Assembly (NCBI GenBank): GCA_028753945.1 | Contig: JAPNXP010000002.1 | Location: forward strand, 5,332,001-5,396,000 | From: Hexactinellida sp. DTS-2022 | Lineage: Eukaryota; Porifera; Hexactinellida | Direction of reading: 5' to 3' | DNA length: 64,000 nucleotides | Part shown: piece by piece, positions 1 to 11,794 of the stretch | Numbering within the stretch: position 1 is the first letter of the stretch | Layout of the letters: each line of letters starts with the position of its first letter | Notes under the pieces: generated by a model | Database searches by the model: none | The model's input: the letters and a program-made list of their open reading frames with translations, nothing else | Told to the model about the DNA's origin: nothing | Translations under genes and position numbers: made by a program

Positions 1-103
1 ACTAACAAATCCAGTTTATTCGGTGCTCTTAAATAGGCCCGCCGATTTGTCAATCGAACGCTGGATCCAAATAATCTATGATAAATACTTCTCGCAGTAC
101 CTT

Positions 104-189
104 GACATGCTTTCTAACCAAATCCGAAAGAAAAATTCGATTCGGACATTCTTTTCACCTTTTTGACGTCACTAAAGGTCAAAATCATC
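104..189. repeat. Dispersed ~85-bp repeat, copy 1
   Basis: This stretch recurs with about 85-90% similarity at 2394-2480: both run from gacatgct through a gattcgga core to the shared end acgtcactaaaggtcaaaa. Same orientation. It may be the edge of a larger decayed repeat or a duplication flanking the intervening 2.2 kb. Nothing else is recognised in 1-532. Confidence 0.55.
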
Positions 190-536
190 TTCTTATAGAA
201 TAATATGGCCATAGAGGGGTAAATAATTGTAAATTAATGAAAAACGATAAATTTAGTTTAACGGTATTCACGGAAGTAATATTTACATTCCTATGGATAT
301 CTTCTATTGAGTAAATATTTAGCACTCCTACTCCTGTGGTCTGGCATTGATATTGGAATTTAGAAATATTGTAATTTCATTGTGAAAGTAAATTCTTTGT
401 GATTAGATTGATTATTTTAAAAATAGAATTATTTCATTAATCCTATATAACAGTGTTAAGAAAAATTTTCTAACTAGTTAAAACTTGTTCTAGAATGTTC
501 TAATTCACTACAGTTCTTCTACTATATCTATTTTAA

Positions 537-1256
537 GGTTAAATTACCCCACGTGAATGAAAGTTCTTGTATTAATCTGTAATTGTGAGAAATATATACC
601 TATCCGATACAAATCAATAAACCAAAAAGAAAATGTCCATATCTATTATACTTTTTATTTTTTGTCGGTTTCAAAATTTGGCTAATACAAATCTCCCATA
701 GGGCGATTTCCAAAAGTGGTGGTAGATATTATGCGGTAATTTGGCAATGCGGCCATCAATGTTTGTTTTCAGAATCAATATTTAAAGATTATAAGCCTAC
801 GGAGTAGGTAGACGGTTTACATTTTTGAATTATGACTTGGAATTTTTTTTATCAAGCATTTTATCAAATTTCGCATGAAAAGATGACCTTTTTATTCATT
901 TTTTGGTTCCAAAAGGTCGCAATATTTTTTATTTAGATCTTATCAAAATTCTAAACCACTCACCAACCGCCCATAACGATGATCTATCTGATAGATCACA
1001 CAGTACAGGTCTTTAGCAAATAATGATCTTGCAAACCACACACTTATCAGGTGGAGTCTGAAAAAATCCCCCTATGGGACTTTTGTATTAGCATAATACT
1101 GCAAACCCAATAATTTCGAATTTATAGAAGATAATTAGATTTCGTTTTCAGTTTCGATATAGCTATAATGTCTTCCATCATATATGTGAAATTCAAACTC
1201 CCACCTTCAAAACTAAATTCATGTGTTTTTTTGGGTGAATCTGCCGTAATTTAACC
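537..1256 (+). mobile_element. TTAA element family A, copy 1 (720 bp)
   Basis: Flanked on both sides by TTAA (533-536 and 1257-1260). Ends are GGTTAAATTAC and GTAATTTAACC, a perfect 11-bp inverted repeat. Five further copies of 716-720 bp lie in the window, so the boundaries are firm. There is no coding capacity, so this is a non-autonomous MITE. The TTAA target and GG-starting ends fit Kolobok-like elements better than piggyBac, whose ends start CCC; the superfamily is inferred. Confidence 0.93.
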
Positions 1257-1599
1257 TTAAAAGTGTAAGGTCGCAGAATTGTGATATTTTGCTACTGAAT
1301 GCAAATTTATATTATTGAAGGGACTGGAGACCGAAAAGGTTTCAATTTTCCACAACCTGAACACATTTGACTCATTATCTCACAAAATTGAGCAGAATTA
1401 GGTTAAATGGTCTTACGACTTTTAAAGTAAGTATCATTTGTTGGGCATAAAATTTTTTGAGTCTTAATCTCTTGTATTATTTAAAAAATCTTTGGGCATA
1501 GACCCCGGCATCTGGTCAATCCAAATATTCCTAGAAAATGGGTACAGAGCGGTTGCAATCATGTGGAAATTATTTTTATAACATATTAAACTTTACCTA

Positions 1600-2010
1600 C
1601 TAACATGAAATGGAAAGTTGATATGTCTAGGAATTTAGAGCTAAGCTATCGCATATTTATTAGTTTCAAGGTTTATGGTGACATCACTGAAATGACACCA
1701 CCATATATGGGTATGTGAATTTATAGGACTGTAACCATTTGGATAATGGTCTCATTTGTTCTTCCAATGAGTTTGTAATGGGATATTGATGTGATTAGAT
1801 GGTTAGAGCTAAACTCTAGAGTCTATATAGTGGGAGAGAGGAAATTTGATGCGTCATCAAAAATGGGCACATTACATGCCCATATATGGATCATTTTGAA
1901 AACTGTGCGTGTTAGGGTCTCAAAATGTATTATTGACGGATAGGAAGTCGGGTATTGCGAGTATTTTGATACGTAGTATTTGTTTTTAGCACCTCGGGTG
2001 TCTGAGAAAA
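1600..2010. repeat. Decayed dispersed repeat with the J core
   Basis: Contains a conserved block of ccatatatggg(c), a gagctaagctctaga motif and a tcaaaatgtattatt motif, in an order seen again at 11450-11790, 33060-33430, 49030-49380 and 58430-58740. Copies are strongly diverged and occur both inside and outside TTAA-type elements. 1261-1600 and 2010-2390 hold no recognisable gene. Confidence 0.5.
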
Positions 2011-2393
2011 AAAATTGAGCAGAAAACGTACCCTCGAATGAGATAATAGGCCATAAAGGTTCAGATTTTCACTTTCTAATTATTATTTTTGATCAATTGT
2101 TAATTATTTTCGTCAGTTATTACTTGTATAGAGTAATGATACCACCAGTCAAACCATTGTTGAGGTAAAGAGTGCTTAGAATCGATTTAAGGGGTAAAAC
2201 CAGTGAACCGCTGTACAAAATTGATCATAACCATGAAAATACGCTTGTAAAAGACTCAAAACCATGTACAAACGTTAGATATGATCGTTTAGTCTTGCTA
2301 GGCACAAAAAAGAAAAATCGGGTTATGTTGTGTTTTTCAGGTAATTTCTGATATATTTCCATGCGTGGACACCCTTAACCCTTCCTAGCTATA

Positions 2394-2480
2394 CTTTGAC
2401 ATGCTATCTATCCAAATCCAAAAGAAAAATTTGATTCGGATATTTTTTAACCTTTTTTACGTCACTAAAGGTCAAAATCA
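2394..2480. repeat. Dispersed ~85-bp repeat, copy 2
   Basis: Second copy of the 104-189 sequence in the same orientation. Downstream, 2480-3010 shows no coding region. Its last 60 bases (about 2950-3000) carry the tcgggtgtcaaaaa motif also found near the end of element O at 59340 and at 39415, so an O-type remnant may end here. Confidence 0.5.
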
Positions 2481-3030
2481 CCGTCATTTTGTACAAATAC
2501 ATTCCGTTCGAATTTCCTGAGAGTGACCTTTGTATTCTTATGTTTATCTCAAAAGGTATAAGTCGTAGAGAAAAAAATTATCCCTCAAAAATGATCCTTG
2601 TCAGTTGTTCTTGGGATTTTGCCGTGTCGATTTTCAACTTTAATACAAAGTTATAGAGTTAATAATTATATAATCCAAATTTCTGCTAAAATCGAGTAAA
2701 TATTTGAAAATCTATAGAAAAAAAGAATCAAATCGATATCGCAAATTCTGTGTTGCATAATCCCTTGTACTGATGTAGTAGAGTTAAACTTGCACTGTAA
2801 TAGAACTTGCGCCAAATAGAGTAAATAGCTAGAATTTAGAATGACTAGTATGGATTCACTATTAGGCTAAACTTTTACTATGAATATCTAATTCAAATTT
2901 TTCGATTTTTGAAATTCTGAGCATCTACATCCTTCTTAGAATTACTAGTACTTTTCAAAAATACAATAATATTTGGGTGTCATCGGGTGTCAAAAATCGG
3001 CGGGTCTATCTCCTTAGTGCCACATTAACG

Positions 3031-3590
3031 ATGGACGACAAGAATAAAGTATGGTTGGATATAGCTAGGAAACTCTGAGCAGCACGGACAAATGAGAACT
3101 AGAGATGACATCTCCAAAAAATGGTATAATTTACTAAGTAAGCACAAGCCTTGCATCGCTGACAAAATAGCATCAGCCAGGAGGACCGGAGGAGGTCCAG
3201 CAGAAGCCCAGCTTGATGAGCTCGAATTAAAGATAAGCAGCATCAAGGGGAAGGAATGCTTTGAGGGCATAGAATCAGGCATAGACCTTGCGATGAGTAC
3301 CTTTGGGTCTGGGGATGAAGTTCCGATGGTTTTAATTAAGCCCAACTCCTTCACTGCCTTCACAAAATTCTGAAAAAAAGTTTTTTCCAAGAAAAAGAAA
3401 AAGTTGTGATGAAGAAGGGTATGATGACATAAAAAGGAATTAATAGATAATGAAGAGAAGAAGAAGTCGCTGCTAAGAGGAATAGATCGCAAGCTGGAAA
3501 GTTTAGATTCTAAATTCGGCCAAGTAATCGGTCTACTGGAGCGTATTGTAGTGATCAAGCCAAATTTTACTCTATATTGGTTCAACAAAC
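3031..3590 (+). pseudogene. Harbinger-associated Myb/SANT-like protein, broken
   Basis: The second protein of PIF/Harbinger transposons is a Myb/SANT-like DNA-binding partner of the nuclease. Here a reading frame from 3031 resembles the end of a trihelix Myb domain (KVWLDIARKL, then RTRDDISKKWYNLLSKHK), followed by a linker and, near 3460-3560, a region (ESLDSKFGQVIGLLERI) resembling the C-terminal coiled coil. It is broken: a TGA at 3077-3079 interrupts the Myb domain, another stop follows FTAFTKF at about 3373, and the tail resumes in a different frame. The N-terminal helix is missing. The nuclease remnant 180 bp downstream, facing it, supports the assignment. A host MSANTD-type gene is less likely. 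Confidence 0.6.
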
Positions 3591-3773
3591 GCATCCTTCA
3601 TTTACAGGAGCACCAAGTCTATTTCCCGCATCCTCATTTCACATGCCTCCCTTTTATCTTCCAAACCAAGATTAGTTAAATACATTTAATTAATGTAATG
3701 TTTGCATTTTATTATACGAGTATGAGTCAAACATTAAATAATAACAATTACATAAATAAGTAAATCGTTAAGT

Positions 3774-4816
3774 TTAATTGAAATAAGTTGCAATTATTTC
3801 TTGCCTCACCAAGACTCCATTGTCAATAGAATCAGTTTCACCCAATTCTGAAAGCATTTCTTGTTCCAAATTTTCATATTCAATTAAAAGCCCGTGATCA
3901 ATACAAAAGTTATGTAATACTGCTGTAGAGAGTATTAATTTAGATATCCTGTCTGGTTTATAACACAAGCTACAACCAGTTTTATCCATGGACCTCCATC
4001 TGCTTTTCCAAATGCCAAAAGTACATTCTATCGTTTTGCGGGTCTTCAAAAATGCACGGTTGTATAGTCTATCTCCCATAGTATGCTGTGAAAGAATAGG
4101 GGTCATTAAATTTTGGCGTAACGGATAGCCACTGTCTCCTAAGAACCAAACATTTACTGTTGGAATTACTCGACTATTAATCAATTGATTTACGCCGGAT
4201 TGTCTCCAAATAAAAGCATCATGAGTACTTCCTGGCCACTTGACAACAATATCAATAAAGCGGAAGTCAGCATCACATATTGCCTGCACATTTATTGAAT
4301 GATAACCTTTTCTGTTGACATACAGGGGCTCATTTGTAGAGGGTGCAATAATTGGTATGTGTGAACCATCAACACATCCAAGCACTTTGGGAAAACCATA
4401 CTTATCCTGAAATCGAAGCTGATTTCTCCTTTGTCCATCCTCATTCGGAAAATGTATAAAATTACTAGCGCAAGAGCATAAAGCATCTGTTATATTAGCG
4501 ATACATCGCGATACCGAACACTGGGAAATACCATGGCAAGAAGCAACCACTGTTTGAAAGGTTCCAGTGGCTAAAAATTGTAAGTAACCGCTAATTGAGT
4601 TGTCGTGGGTATTGAGTGTGATCTACTTGTAGGCCGAACCGTAAAGGTATCTAATCTATCAAGTAACTCTGCGAACATGGCCCGAGTTATCCTGTAACGA
4701 GCAATGAACTCTGTGTGTGAATAAGCGTCGAGAGGATTTAGGCGATCACGAAATATTCTCTGACGCTGCATGCTACCTTCATTTACCGTTTGGAGATAAA
4801 ACAACTGAGCAGCCAT
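3774..4816 (-). pseudogene. PIF/Harbinger (HARBI1-like) DDE transposase, one frameshift
   Basis: DDE-fold nuclease that cuts and pastes Harbinger elements into 3-bp targets. Two reading frames join into one protein of about 345 residues, the usual HARBI1 size. The N-terminal part (4816-4571) has the RDRLNPLDAYSHTEFIARYR region with helix-turn-helix character. The catalytic part (4550-3774) shows all three acidic residues: D in GCVDGSHIPI, D in WFLGDSGYPL and E in KTIECTFGIWKSRW. At about 4592 a single missing T (ACTTA where ACTTTA is expected) shifts the frame between QLAV and LQFLATGTFQ; the rest reads open to a normal stop. One lesion with an intact catalytic triad points to recent death. 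TIRs were not found by eye. A Myb-like partner lies at 3031-3590. Confidence 0.88.
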
Positions 4817-5659
4817 GAATTTGATTGATAATTACACAGCCCTGCGAAAAGTATTTTTTCACTTGCTGATTGTTTTGGGATGAAAATTTATAGTTAAGAT
4901 CTTTATGCAGACTTCGTTAAAATCGATAAAATTATCGTATCACGTCTAGTTTTTTTTTTCAATCCATTTTGTAATGTTAGCGTATAAACCGTAAATATAC
5001 TCTAATAGTGCACAGTGGCTTAACACATGGAAATAGTAAAAATATTTGTGGTTATCAAAATGCTTCTAAATGGTATTAAATTAAAGTTAGATAGTATACT
5101 AACATTCATATGAAATTTCAATCGATTTGAACACAAACTACGCCGATAAATATATTTTTTAATTATATCAAATGTATAGTTCCATTTGTGGTTTTCAGAA
5201 TTCTAAAAATACAACATATTTCATTTCACTCTGAATTACATTCTATAAGGAATCGTGGTTACTTTGTATTCAAATATATACAAAATGAGTATGCTAAATA
5301 GATATTTCTATACTGATTTATTGTTACACTGATGCATTTTAATTTTAACAGGGGGTAATAGCTCTTATGTCCAAAATTGTTCAAAATTATTAAAATTGAA
5401 ATCTCAGGTAAGCGGAAAAACAATGTTCATCAAACAACAACGAGAAATTTTGACAGATTATAGATTAATGTTGTAAGAATTAATTATGGAAATCTTAGCT
5501 CCCGAAACAGTGCGCAACTTTGAATAATTTAGCGAATTCCATTGTCACTTTGTGTTGCTATGAAAATTCGAAAACTAATTATTCGCTACTATTCAGTAGT
5601 ATATCTTATTGGTTACGCAAATGTATTGTAAATATTGTATAATAAGAACAACTGAGCAC
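4817..5659. other. AT-rich spacer, nothing recognised
   Basis: No open frame, tandem array or terminal repeat is recognised. The right end of the Harbinger element should lie in the first part, but I could not match it to a left TIR. Confidence 0.4.
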
Positions 5660-5663
5660 TTAA

Positions 5664-6383
5664 GGTTAAATTACGGCAGATTCGGGCAAAAAAACACATA
5701 AATTTCGTTTTGAAGTTAGGTGTTTGATTTTCACATATATGTTAGAAGACATTATAGGTAGATCCAATCTGAAGACGAAATTACATTATCTTCTATAATC
5801 TCGATTTTATGGGCCGTGCAGTTTTATGCTAATACAAAAGTACCCTAGGGGGATTTCTTAGGACTCCACTTGATAGAAAAGTGGTTTTGGGAATCAATAT
5901 TTGTTATAGACATATTCTGAGCTATGTATCACATAGATCATCGTTATGGGCGGTTGGTGACTGGTATGGAATTTTGATTTGACCTATTTCAAAAAAATTG
6001 CGACCTTTTGAAGGCAAAAAAATGAATAAAATGTCACCTTTATATGCGATATTTTATGAAATGTTTGAAAAAAATAATTCGGACTCTTAATTCAGAAATG
6101 TAAACCGTCTACCAACTCCGTACGCATATAATCTTTCAATATTGATTCTGATAACAAACATTGATGGCCGCATTGCCAAAACACCGCATAATATCTACCA
6201 CTACTTTTGGAAATCGCCCTATGAGAGATTTGTATTAGCCAAATTTTGAAACCGACAAAAAATATAAAGTATAATGGATAGAGACATTTTCTTTTCGGTT
6301 TATTGCATTGTATAGTACAGGGATATATTTCTCACAATTACAGATTGATACAAGAAATTTCATTCACCTGGGGTAATTTAACC
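5664..6383 (-). mobile_element. TTAA element family A, copy 2 (720 bp)
   Basis: Inverted relative to copy 1. TTAA at 5660-5663 and 6384-6387, ends GGTTAAATTAC and GTAATTTAACC. More diverged internally than copies 1, 4 and 5. The next 870 bases (6388-7260) show no gene or repeat I can name. Confidence 0.92.
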
Positions 6384-7263
6384 TTAAGGACAATTTCATC
6401 AATCAGCGCAACGCGCTATGAACTCATATTGGATTTTTGAAATTGAGGGTAGTTAGTTTTGTACAATTCGGAGGTGATTTAGTGTGTTCCGCCAGAGACT
6501 GCTATTCTAGAAAAATTGATAAAAGTGTTCTATGAGTTCTAATACACATTATAATTACTTTTAGTAAACATATACCACCTTTACATGAGTGTATAAACCC
6601 TTTTATTCCTCGGGAACTGGACTTTTCTGAAATCTTCCCCATGTTCAAGATATATGAACAATAATCATGGGTGAATATTAAAAGATTGTTAACAAATCAA
6701 ATTTTTTGTATTTCATTGATTTACAATAAATCTCCCAGAACTAAACTTAAGAGACTGCATACATCATTTTTGATGATGCCATTCAATTCCCAGCTATCAA
6801 TAACCTATATGTCAATAATACTTCACTTTTGAGTACCTGCAACCCTAATGCCTATTCCCTATCAACTGCAGTTTTAAGCCACTGTGTAGTGGGTTCTATT
6901 CGTTAATCGCCTACCTCCACTAATAGCCCCCCAACACCCCAAATTAGCAGATACAAATTTAGTACCGGTACCCTGAGTCAATTTCTTTATCTAATATTAG
7001 TCGCAACACGATTATTAACAGACTATACCAAATAAATTGTATCAACTTGTGATATTCTCTCTAAAATTATTTAAATTATAAATCATTAATCCCTATGCTT
7101 CTATTCGGATAAATACGGTAGATCGCTTCATGTATGTTTCCTCTATCCAAACCAGTAAAGTTGATATATATGTTAATCATATTGAGAACATTTATGCTAA
7201 GAAATACTATGAAATCAGATATTCAGATGACTACACATGTTTCAAAAGAAATAGAATTAATTA

Positions 7264-8958
7264 CTAGTCTGAATCAGGTGTGAACTTCCGTTTGTTAGAT
7301 TTTCGAGCATGAATAACACCAATACAATCTCTCTTGAGGCACCAACAGTAATCAGCCATCATATGAACGTCCCACCTTCCTTGATATCGTGTTTCCATTA
7401 TTTTAATGTCTTGGTGGAATCGTTCACTTTGCTCCTCGGATACAGCACCAAGATTATCTGGAAAATAGTCAATATGACTGTGAAGGAAGTGAACCTTCAC
7501 ACTCATATTGCAGCCAAGGTGCTTGTAAGAATTGATTAACTCATTAACAATAACTTTATAATTAGGAGATTTGGTATTTCCTAAGAAGTTTTTAATTACA
7601 TCTACAAATGCAATCCAGGCACATTTTTCAATGGAACTCATAGAATTTGAAAAGTTATCATTTCGAACAAGTTTTCTTATCTGAGGACCGTCGAAAATAC
7701 CGGCTATTTTCTTTTCATTACTTAGATGAGAAAACTTCTCAGCAATATATTTGAAGCAATTTCCTTCTTTATCTAATGACCTCACAAACTGTTTCATCAG
7801 TCCCAATTTTATATGAAGTGGAGGAAGTAGAATCTTGAGAGGATCCACTAGAGGCTCATGAATAATGTTCTTGTCTCCGACAGTAAGTTTGGATCTAGCT
7901 GGCCAGCTCTGTTTAGAATAGTGTTCGCTCTTAGCACGGCTGTCCCATAAGCATAAAAAACAGGGGAATTTAGTATAACCAGATTGCTGTCCCAAAAGAA
8001 TGCATATGATTTTTAAGTCACCGCAGATAACCCAATTGTGTAGATTATAATTAATCTTATGCAGCACTAATTTCATGTTTTCATAGCTTTCCTTCAAATG
8101 TACTGAATGTCCAATTGGGATGGAACTAAATTTGTTACCATTATGAATTAATACACATTTCAAACTTTGTTTTGAGCTATCAATAAAGAGTCTCCATTCA
8201 TCTTGTACATATGGACACCCGAGAGCGTTAACTAGCCTTGAGACACCATGGCAAAACACAAAATCATCTTCCATTACAAAGTATCTCAAAAAATGGATCT
8301 CTCTGTTTCTGTATAAATAAAATTTGGTATCTGGGCAGAGTAAGTTTTTTTCTTTATGTCTAGAACCTAAAAGTTCTGCAGCTTCTTTTGGTAAATCTAA
8401 ATCACGTACGAGATCATTTAATTCAAACTGATTAAATAATTGGGGAGACTTAGAACGAGATGATGTGACAGGAATAAAATAGTCATTTTCTCCACTTGAT
8501 GAATCTGTTATTTCACAGTCATCAATTTCTGAGATTACATGCAATTTACTGAATTCTGGGATAGGTACTTCAACAGAATGAGGAACAGGTCGAATTGCCG
8601 ATGGTAAATTTGGATAAATGATCAATGACTTGGTTTTTGCATTGAAACCAGAAATATTTGTCATACAAAAGTAACAGTCGTTAATATGATTTTGAGGCTC
8701 TCTCCATACCATTGGAATGCCAAAACTTAGACTCTTTCAGATTCCTTTTGTCCATTGTCTCAGATTTTCTTCACAAGATCGGCAGACTGTATGTGGAGCC
8801 CATGTTTTGTCCTGATCACCTAATCGCATACCAAAATATCCGAAATATGCTTTTTTAACAAAGTATGTTATTGACGTGGATTGTTTGGAAGTCATAAAAC
8901 TACCACAAATATAACAAAATACGTCTGGATCATTTCTACACCTTCTCCGATAGGCCAT
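7264..8958 (-). pseudogene. Zinc-binding, possibly DDE transposase-like protein of unnamed family, one in-frame stop (copy 1)
   Basis: A frame of 564 codons from the ATG at 8958 to 7264, interrupted by one TGA at 8737-8739. Paralogue 2 at 41-46 kb has an arginine there, so CGA to TGA is the likely lesion. N-terminus: paired cysteines C15/C18, H56 with C59/C62, and C95/C98 (CYFC), looking like zinc fingers. Middle: FIDSS (D260), CGDLK (D314), then CFLCLWDSRA (C333/C336). C-terminus: FLHSHIDYF and EEQSERFHQDI (E509, E512). The D, D and last E align in paralogue 2 (FIDSS, CDFK, DEHGERFHQDI), so I infer an RNase H-like DDE nuclease. From memory, similar uncharacterised proteins occur in arthropods and other invertebrates. 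No TIRs were found. It could also be a non-transposon host gene family. Confidence 0.75.
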
Positions 8959-9075
8959 ATTCTAATATAGTACTAATAAAATACAAAAAAGAACAAGATA
9001 ACATAAATTATGAATTAATCCACCAACATTGGTTGAATGGATTGGAGATATTTGGCCTAATTCGAAATGCACATA

Positions 9076-9257
9076 CAGTCAACTCCGCTCAATAGAGCCA
9101 CCGATTAATCGGTTTCTCCGCATAATGGGACCAAAGTTTCTCCGGATTTAAGACAGAATTACAGTTTGGCTTACAATATTATCGGTAATCGGGTTCTCCG
9201 TATAATCTGGTCAAAACAACCTGGGGCCGAGGTGGCTCTATTAAGCGGAGTCGAAAG
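9076..9257. mobile_element. Tigger/pogo-like MITE (182 bp)
   Basis: Between TA dinucleotides (9074-9075, 9258-9259). The left end CAGTCAACTCCGCT is mirrored by AGCGGAGTCGA at the right, with an inner inverted pair around CTCTATTRAGCGG. Short CAGT-starting ends with a TA target are typical of Tc1/mariner pogo/Tigger elements. Non-coding. Confidence 0.7.
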
Positions 9258-9591
9258 TACTCTTCGAATATGTTTATTTCTATAGGCAAAGGTAATATTA
9301 AATGAAAAAAATATAATATTCGTTAATTATCGAATATAATTAGTCAATCATTTGTGATGAAACATGACGTACTACAGCAATTCTGATGATAAATTTGGAA
9401 TCGGCACACTCCGATCATCTAAAATGACCACAAGATTGTAATCAGCAAATTTGACGCAGGGCAGTGTAATTATTGTCAAAGGTTGGGAGTTAAATTATTT
9501 AAAACTGAGAGGAGGTAAATAATTGTAGTATATAAGTGATTTAACTTTCGACAGTATTTATAGAAGAGCAAGTTAAAATTACATGTCCTTG

Positions 9592-9895
9592 AAGAATTCT
9601 GAATCAATTCTAAGAATAAGTCTTAGAATTGAATGAATTATTAGACTAATTCTAAGAATTAATCTAGTACTTAGAAAAATTCTTAGAATAGAATGAATTC
9701 TTAGTGTAATTCTAAGAATTGAACAAATTCTTAGAAAAATACTTAGAAATGAATGTATTCTTAGAAAAATTCTTGGAATTCGTTTAGAATTCGAAATTTT
9801 TGATTTCTATACGAATTCTAAGAAATTAGCGATAATTCTTAGAATAATTCTTAGAATTGGACTAAGAATTAAATTAAGAATTTTTCTAAGAATTT
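9592..9895. repeat. Cluster of TTCTTAGAA / TTCTAAGAA motifs
   Basis: About 300 bases built from degenerate inverted copies of a 9-base motif, TTCTTAGAA or its reverse complement TTCTAAGAA, spaced irregularly by AT-rich linkers such as aatgaat. More than fifteen full or near-full copies can be read. Being nearly self-complementary, the motif gives extensive hairpin potential. It also matches the TTCNNNGAA STAT consensus; any binding is inference. Confidence 0.75.
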
Positions 9896-9916
9896 TAGTG
9901 AATAAGGGCCCTGATT

Positions 9917-10194
9917 TGTTCAATCTTTGAGATCTGATAACTAAAAAGATAGTCCTCATTGTTCAACTTTAGAAACAAAGGATTACTTACATGTTAACGG
10001 CATTATATCGATTTAAAGAGAAAGTATGTGTCATCACTTTTTGTCGAAATCCTCTAGTAAATCTTTTCAAAAATACTATCATGTTGATATATTATTGTGC
10101 TCTTGTTGGATTTCAAATTTATAGCTTCTAAATATTAAATAAAAAGAACTACAGGGTATGCTATTTTCCAGAAAATCACTCCGGCAGTCTACGG
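9917..10194 (+). mobile_element. TTAA element family M, 3-prime part (copy 3)
   Basis: Matches the second half of the full-length M element at 18383-19051. It ends GGCAGTCTACGG followed by TTAA at 10195-10198. The left part is absent, replaced by the TTCTTAGAA cluster. Short open frames here are not conserved between copies. Confidence 0.75.
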
Positions 10195-10254
10195 TTAAAA
10201 GTAAACAGTTACACAAAGATAGTTTCGATGAATTCCTTGGAATATTACAAAATA

Positions 10255-10350
10255 GCAGCTGTGCCGACGCATGTTCCTTTGGTGGCACTATATTTATGTG
10301 GTGTTTTATTGATAGTGCCACCAAAAGACCATGGTTTCTGCAGAGCTGCT
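10255..10350. repeat. Small hairpin element, copy 1
   Basis: Inverted pair around ttggtggcactata...tagtgccaccaaaag, preceded by cagctgtgccgacgcatgt. A related hairpin (ggaggcactata...tagtgcctccataag, preceded by cagctgcaccgacagcatgt) lies at 26300-26385. Function unknown. Confidence 0.6.
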
Positions 10351-10465
10351 ATTATTATTATTTTAAGCCATGTCATGAACGTCGTATCGTGTTTAGAATC
10401 ATTCAACAAGTTGTTACGGGACGAACGTACGATTGTTGATTTTGAAGTATATTTTTATCCAGAAT

Positions 10466-10577
10466 CATCTTCAGTTTAGTACCATTCAGTCATTATGTAC
10501 ATAATGAATGAATGGCACTAAACTGAAGATGTAATAAATTTATTATCAATACATATGTATTGATAATAAATTTATTA
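10466..10577. repeat. Two adjacent palindromes
   Basis: 10466-10531 is a 66-bp near-perfect inverted repeat (catcttcagtttagt...actaaactgaagatg, two mismatches). Directly after it, 10532-10577 is a 46-bp perfect palindrome centred on catatg. Both could extrude as cruciforms or fold in RNA. 10600-11280 has nothing recognised. Confidence 0.85.
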
Positions 10578-11449
10578 TTCGTTAATAATTTTAGAAATCT
10601 TATCCACGAGTTAAGTCAACAAATTCATCATTTATTATATAATTTAATTTGATCCAATGTATAGTAAATTAGTAATACTACAATTAAATAGAATCCAGCT
10701 GAAATTAATAAGTTAGATCAATATATTTATCACAACTTGAAACAATAGAGTAAGATTCAAGGCCCATCTTTGGTTAATTTTGGATTTTTAAAATAATAGG
10801 TTTATTTCTTTTTATTAGTTAAAATACTCGGGAGGATAATATAGGAAAATTTGGCTTAATTCTGACCGCAATTGAACCTACTAGGGCTTCGTGAAATTGG
10901 GAAATGTATGCTATATGGCCAAATTCAGAGTACTATAAATTACGGAGCCACAATGCTCGTCAGATAAATTGAGATAATATTATTTTTGGATAGTACCCTA
11001 TGAACTATAGCTACATTGAAAATTTCAGGTGAATCTGACTCATAGTTTTCTAGTAGTGGCCATACTAAGTTACAGGAATGTGAAGAACGTGATGAACGGG
11101 GACTTTTTCAAATGAAATATAAGGTTTGTAGGCTCGCGCTGCAATAATTTGCTTGCAAATTCGTTGTTATTCATACAAAGTATATTTGCATACATATCTA
11201 CTTAGGTTTTAAAACAAAATTTCAACATTCCAAAAATTATGTTCGGAGTTATAGTCATTTGAGGTCAGATTTGGACTGTCAAGGTGCCTAGTCTGACTTC
11301 AAAGGGCTGTAACTCTGAAAGTTTGCATTGTAAGTTTAGATCAAGGGTCATTCCCAAATTAAATATATATTCATTAGTTTACACTTAGTTTCAAACAATT
11401 TAGATAAAAACTGTAAATGCTTTTGCATTTTAAACATTCTGACCTTTCA

Positions 11450-11790
11450 ACTCATTTGGTGGTCCTTTCACATCTATATTTCTAATCTCAGAAACCCGTT
11501 GACCAATATATAAAATTTTGAGTGCAAAATGCTCCCAATACCCGGTTTCCTATTCATCCATAATACATTTTCTGACCCTAACTCGCACAATTTTCAAAAT
11601 GACCATATATGGGCATAAAATGTGCCCATTTTTGATTATTTAGCATATTTATTTCTCGAGAACTATGAACTCTAGAGCTTAGCACTAAATTTCCAATCAC
11701 ATCCATGTAATATTGCAAACTCATTTGATCAACAATTGAAACCATTTTCGAAAAGATTACTATCCTATAAATTCACCGGAATACACTCAT
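11450..11790 (-). repeat. Decayed dispersed repeat with the J core
   Basis: Carries the diverged ccatatatgggc, gcccatttttgat and actctagagcttagc blocks in reverse orientation relative to 1600-2010. Part of an old dispersed family whose parent is unclear. Confidence 0.5.
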
Positions 11791-11794
11791 AATA

